Assembly: GCA_016784825.1 (NCBI GenBank)
Contig: JADHTT010000020.1
Coordinates: 1-9,112 of the forward strand
Source: Campylobacterales bacterium
Lineage (GTDB): Bacteria; Campylobacterota; Campylobacteria; Campylobacterales; Arcobacteraceae
DNA: 9,112 nucleotides
Direction of reading: 5' to 3'
Shown: positions 5,867 through 9,112 of the stretch, in pieces
Position numbering within the stretch: the first letter of the stretch is position 1
Layout: every line of letters starts with the position of its first letter
Notes under the pieces: generated by a model
The model's database searches: none
What the model was told of the DNA's origin: nothing
The model's input: the letters and a program-made list of their open reading frames with translations, nothing else
Program-made: the position numbers and the translations under genes

Positions 5867-8800
5867 ATGCCAAAAAGAGAAGATATAAAATCTATTTTAC
5901 TTATAGGATCTGGTCCTATTATTATTGGTCAAGCGTGTGAGTTTGACTATTCTGGTACTCAAGCTACAAAAACACTAAAAGAATTAGGCTACAGAGTAGT
6001 ATTAATCAATTCAAACCCTGCAACAATTATGACTGACCCTGAGTTTGCAGATAAAACATATATTGAACCTATCACTGAAGAGATGGTTGCAAAAATTATC
6101 AAAAAAGAAAATATTGATGCTGTATTACCTACTATGGGTGGACAAACTGCATTAAATGTTGCTACATCTATGTATGATAAAGGTATGTTAGATGGTATTG
6201 AATTCCTTGGTGCTCATCCAGATGCAATTAAAAAAGGTGAAGATAGACATCTATTCAACGAAGCTATGATCAAAATTGGTATGGATTTACCAAAAAGTGC
6301 AAATGCATACACAGTTGAAGAAGCTATTGCAAAAGCTAAAGAGATTGGTTTCCCTGTAATTTCTAGAGCATCATTTACTCTTGCTGGTGGTGGTTCTGGT
6401 GTTGCTTATAATATGGAAGAATTTAAAGCCCTAGCAGAAGCTGGTATTGAAGCATCTCCTATTAATGAGATTGAGATTATGGAATCTATGCTTGGTTGGA
6501 AAGAATATGAAATGGAAGTTATCAGAGACAAAAAAGATAACTGTATTATTGTATGTTCTATTGAAAACTTAGATCCAATGGGTGTACATACAGGAGATTC
6601 TATCACTGTTGCACCTGCACTTACTCTTACAGATAAAGAATATCAAGATATGAGAAATGCATCATTTGCAATTCTTAGAGAGATCGGTGTTGATACTGGT
6701 GGATCAAATGTACAATTTTCAATCTGTCCTAAGACAGGAAGAATGATTGTAATTGAAATGAACCCAAGAGTTTCAAGATCATCTGCACTTGCTTCTAAAG
6801 CTACTGGTTATCCTATTGCAAAAGTTGCTACGTTACTTGCTGTTGGATTTACTCTTGATGAAATTGAAAATGACATTACAGGGACTACGGCATCATTTGA
6901 GCCAGTAATTGATTATGTTGTTACAAAGATTCCAAGATTTACTTTTGAAAAATTCCCAACTGCAAACTCTACACTTTCTACTGGAATGAAATCAGTTGGT
7001 GAAGTAATGGCTATGGGTAGAACATTTAAAGAGTCTATGCAAAAAGCATTATGTTCTATGGAGACAGGAATTATAGGATTTGATCCAATTTCTACAGATT
7101 TAGATATGATCAAAAAAGAGATTAGAAGACCAAATGCTGATAGAATCAGATATTTAATGGACGGATATAGACAAGGATTATCAAATGAAGAGCTATTTGA
7201 TATTTGTGCTATTGATCCTTGGTTCTTAACTCAATTTAGAGATATTTATAACTGTGAGTGTGAAATCAAAGCTACATCATCATTAGATGAAGAGTTATTA
7301 AGAAAAGCTAAGACATATGGTTTTGGTGATGAGATGATTGCTTCATTAACTGGTAAAACTGAAAATGATATTTATAACTTAAGACAAGAGTTAGGTGTTA
7401 ATTTAGAATACAATGAAGTTGATACTTGTGCTGCAGAGTTTAAAGCATTAACTCCATATTTATATTCAACTACAAATATCACTAAGCTTCCTAAAGTAGA
7501 GAAACTTAAATCTGATAAGAAAAAAGTTTTAATTATTGGTGGTGGACCAAACAGAATTGGTCAAGGTATTGAGTTTGATTATTGTTGTGTTCATGCTTCA
7601 TTTGCATTAAATGAGATGGGTGTTGAGACTATTATGTACAACTGTAACCCTGAAACTGTATCTACAGATTATGATACATCAGATATATTATACTTCGAAC
7701 CAATTGATTTTGAACATGTAAGAAGTGTAATTGAGACTGAAAATCCAGATGGTATTATTGTACACTTTGGTGGTCAAACTCCACTTAAATTAGCAAATGC
7801 TATTCATGATATTGGTGGTAAGATTATTGGTACAACTGCAGAGGTAATTGATCTTGCAGAAGATAGAGAAAAATTTTCTACATTTGTTGAAAAAGCTGAA
7901 CTTCTTCAACCAGATAATGGAACAGCAGTTACATTAGATGAAGCATTAGAAATTGCAAATAGAGTTACATATCCTGTACTTGTAAGACCATCATTTGTAC
8001 TTGGTGGTAGAGGTATGAAGATTGTATATTCTGATGAAGAATTAACACAATATATGGATGAAGCTGTATCTGTATCAAATGATGCACCAGTACTTGTAGA
8101 TAAATTCTTAGATAAAGCTATTGAACTTGATGTAGATTGTATTACAGATGGTAAAGATGTATATATTGGTGGAATTATGCAACATATTGAAGAAGCAGGA
8201 ATTCACTCAGGTGATTCAGCTTGTTCATTACCTCCAATTTCACTTAGTAAAGAAATTTTAGCAGATGTTGAAACAAAAACTAAAGCTATGGCATTAGAGC
8301 TTGGTGTAATTGGTCTTATGAATACTCAGTATGCAATTCACCAAGGTAAAATTTACCTTATTGAAGTAAACCCAAGAGCATCTAGAACAGTTCCATTTGT
8401 ATCTAAAGCAACAGGAATTCCATTAGCAAAAGTTGCTACAAGAGTTATGTTTGGTGAAAGCTTAAAAGATGCGCTTGCTGTATATGATAAAAATATTGTT
8501 ACAGAAGAAAATGATGTATTAAAACCAATATTAAAAGATCATGTATCTGTAAAAGAAGCTGTATTCCCATTCAATAAACTTACAGGTGCTGATACAATTC
8601 TTGGACCTGAGATGAAATCAACTGGTGAGGTTATGGGTATATCTTGTAGCTTTGGATCTGCATTTGCAAAAGCTCAAGATGGTGCTAAGAACTTCTTACC
8701 AAAAGAAGGTGGAAAAGTATTTATCTCATTAGCTAATCTTGATAAAGAGTTTGCACCTAAATTAGCACAAGAATTAACAGACTTAGGTTTTGATATTGTT

Positions 8801-9109
8801 GCTACTGGTGGTACTCATAAAGTTATCAAAGAAGCAGGAATTGATTGTGAAAAAGTTCTTAAAGTAAGTGAAGGTAGACCACATATTATTGATTCATTAA
8901 TGAATGAAGAGATAGTTATGGCTATTAATACTGCAGATGAAAATGTATCTAGTAAAGATGATGGTATCAAAATTAGAAGAACAGTTCTTAGAATGAATAC
9001 TCCATATGTTACTACTGTAGCAGCTGCTATAGCATCTATTGAAGCTATTAAAGCATCAAAAACTAAAGATATGGATCCTAAGTCAATACAAGACTTCTTA
9101 GGTATCTAG
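5867..9109 (+). CDS. carB: Carbamoyl-phosphate synthase large subunit
   Basis: CarB makes carbamoyl phosphate from bicarbonate, two ATP and ammonia passed from the glutaminase subunit CarA; the product feeds pyrimidine and arginine synthesis. All four regions of the family are present in 1080 residues (E. coli, 1073). The carboxyphosphate half (about 1-400) has [10 protein letters not shown] (88-97) and the metal ligands Gln283, Glu297 and Asn299 in NVQF and [11 protein letters not shown] linker follows (about 401-552). The carbamoyl-phosphate half (about 553-936) has [15 protein letters not shown] (558-572), [11 protein letters not shown] (706-716) and EVNPRASR (833-840). The MGS-like allosteric domain (about 937-1080) has ATGGT (979-983) and KVSEGRPH (999-1006), where Lys999 corresponds to the nucleotide-binding Lys993 of E. 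coli. AAGGA (5854-5858) precedes the ATG by eight bases. The gene ends in tandem TAG-TAA stops. carA is not in the window. The first-half glycine loop reads [12 protein letters not shown] instead of RPSFTMGGTGGG. Confidence 0.97.
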   Translation: MPKREDIKSILLIGSGPIIIGQACEFDYSGTQATKTLKELGYRVVLINSNPATIMTDPEFADKTYIEPITEEMVAKIIKKENIDAVLPTMGGQTALNVATSMYDKGMLDGIEFLGAHPDAIKKGEDRHLFNEAMIKIGMDLPKSANAYTVEEAIAKAKEIGFPVISRASFTLAGGGSGVAYNMEEFKALAEAGIEASPINEIEIMESMLGWKEYEMEVIRDKKDNCIIVCSIENLDPMGVHTGDSITVAPALTLTDKEYQDMRNASFAILREIGVDTGGSNVQFSICPKTGRMIVIEMNPRVSRSSALASKATGYPIAKVATLLAVGFTLDEIENDITGTTASFEPVIDYVVTKIPRFTFEKFPTANSTLSTGMKSVGEVMAMGRTFKESMQKALCSMETGIIGFDPISTDLDMIKKEIRRPNADRIRYLMDGYRQGLSNEELFDICAIDPWFLTQFRDIYNCECEIKATSSLDEELLRKAKTYGFGDEMIASLTGKTENDIYNLRQELGVNLEYNEVDTCAAEFKALTPYLYSTTNITKLPKVEKLKSDKKKVLIIGGGPNRIGQGIEFDYCCVHASFALNEMGVETIMYNCNPETVSTDYDTSDILYFEPIDFEHVRSVIETENPDGIIVHFGGQTPLKLANAIHDIGGKIIGTTAEVIDLAEDREKFSTFVEKAELLQPDNGTAVTLDEALEIANRVTYPVLVRPSFVLGGRGMKIVYSDEELTQYMDEAVSVSNDAPVLVDKFLDKAIELDVDCITDGKDVYIGGIMQHIEEAGIHSGDSACSLPPISLSKEILADVETKTKAMALELGVIGLMNTQYAIHQGKIYLIEVNPRASRTVPFVSKATGIPLAKVATRVMFGESLKDALAVYDKNIVTEENDVLKPILKDHVSVKEAVFPFNKLTGADTILGPEMKSTGEVMGISCSFGSAFAKAQDGAKNFLPKEGGKVFISLANLDKEFAPKLAQELTDLGFDIVATGGTHKVIKEAGIDCEKVLKVSEGRPHIIDSLMNEEIVMAINTADENVSSKDDGIKIRRTVLRMNTPYVTTVAAAIASIEAIKASKTKDMDPKSIQDFLGI

Positions 9110-9112
9110 TAA

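Overview
This 9.1 kb window is a compact, AT-rich stretch of ordinary bacterial chromosome. It almost certainly comes from Campylobacterota (the former Epsilonproteobacteria), and an Arcobacter-like genus fits best. The grounds are the strong A/T bias with TTA, AAA and AGA codons, the cbpA-hspR pair arranged as in Helicobacter and Campylobacter, the close resemblance in length and layout to the known HspR of that group, and an A/T-rich promoter style with a T-run before the -10 box. The genus assignment is inference. I see no mobile element, tRNA, rRNA, CRISPR array or prophage gene, and no gap between genes longer than about 85 bases.

Layout. Positions 1-135 hold the 5' end of a minus-strand DnaQ-like (DEDD) 3'-5' exonuclease gene that runs off the left edge. 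It is not the usual overlooked noise: its first 45 codons are open and carry the ExoI motif. After an 83-base divergent gap containing a perfect 19-base palindrome, five plus-strand genes follow almost without spacing (219-4440): a stand-alone MnmC-type FAD oxidoreductase for wobble uridine of tRNA, a small membrane-anchored protein with a possible cysteine-free thioredoxin-like fold, formyltetrahydrofolate deformylase PurU, the wobble ribose methyltransferase TrmL, and a Methyltransf_32-type methyltransferase of unknown target. Spacings are 10 and 11 bases, a 1-base overlap, and 2 bases, so this is probably one transcription unit.

A 77-base gap (4441-4517) then contains a full consensus sigma70 promoter (TTGACA, 17-base spacer, TATAAT) overlapped by a HAIR element, the binding site of the heat-shock repressor HspR. 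It drives cbpA (DnaJ-like co-chaperone) and hspR itself (4518-5792), which gives a textbook autoregulated heat-shock operon. A third gap of 74 bases holds a probable promoter for carB, the large subunit of carbamoyl-phosphate synthetase, which is complete and ends 3 bases before the right edge.

How the genes relate. Two of the five genes in the first unit act on the wobble nucleotide of tRNA, and the unknown methyltransferase may also be an RNA enzyme. PurU releases formate from 10-formyl-THF, and CarB feeds pyrimidine and arginine synthesis. The clearest regulatory reading is that HspR, made from the second gene of its operon, shuts off its own promoter until heat or misfolded protein disturbs it. 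I found no convincing novel system. The points most worth following are the HspR operator-promoter, the MnmC oxidoreductase without its methyltransferase half, the cysteine-free thioredoxin-like protein, and the uncharacterised methyltransferase.
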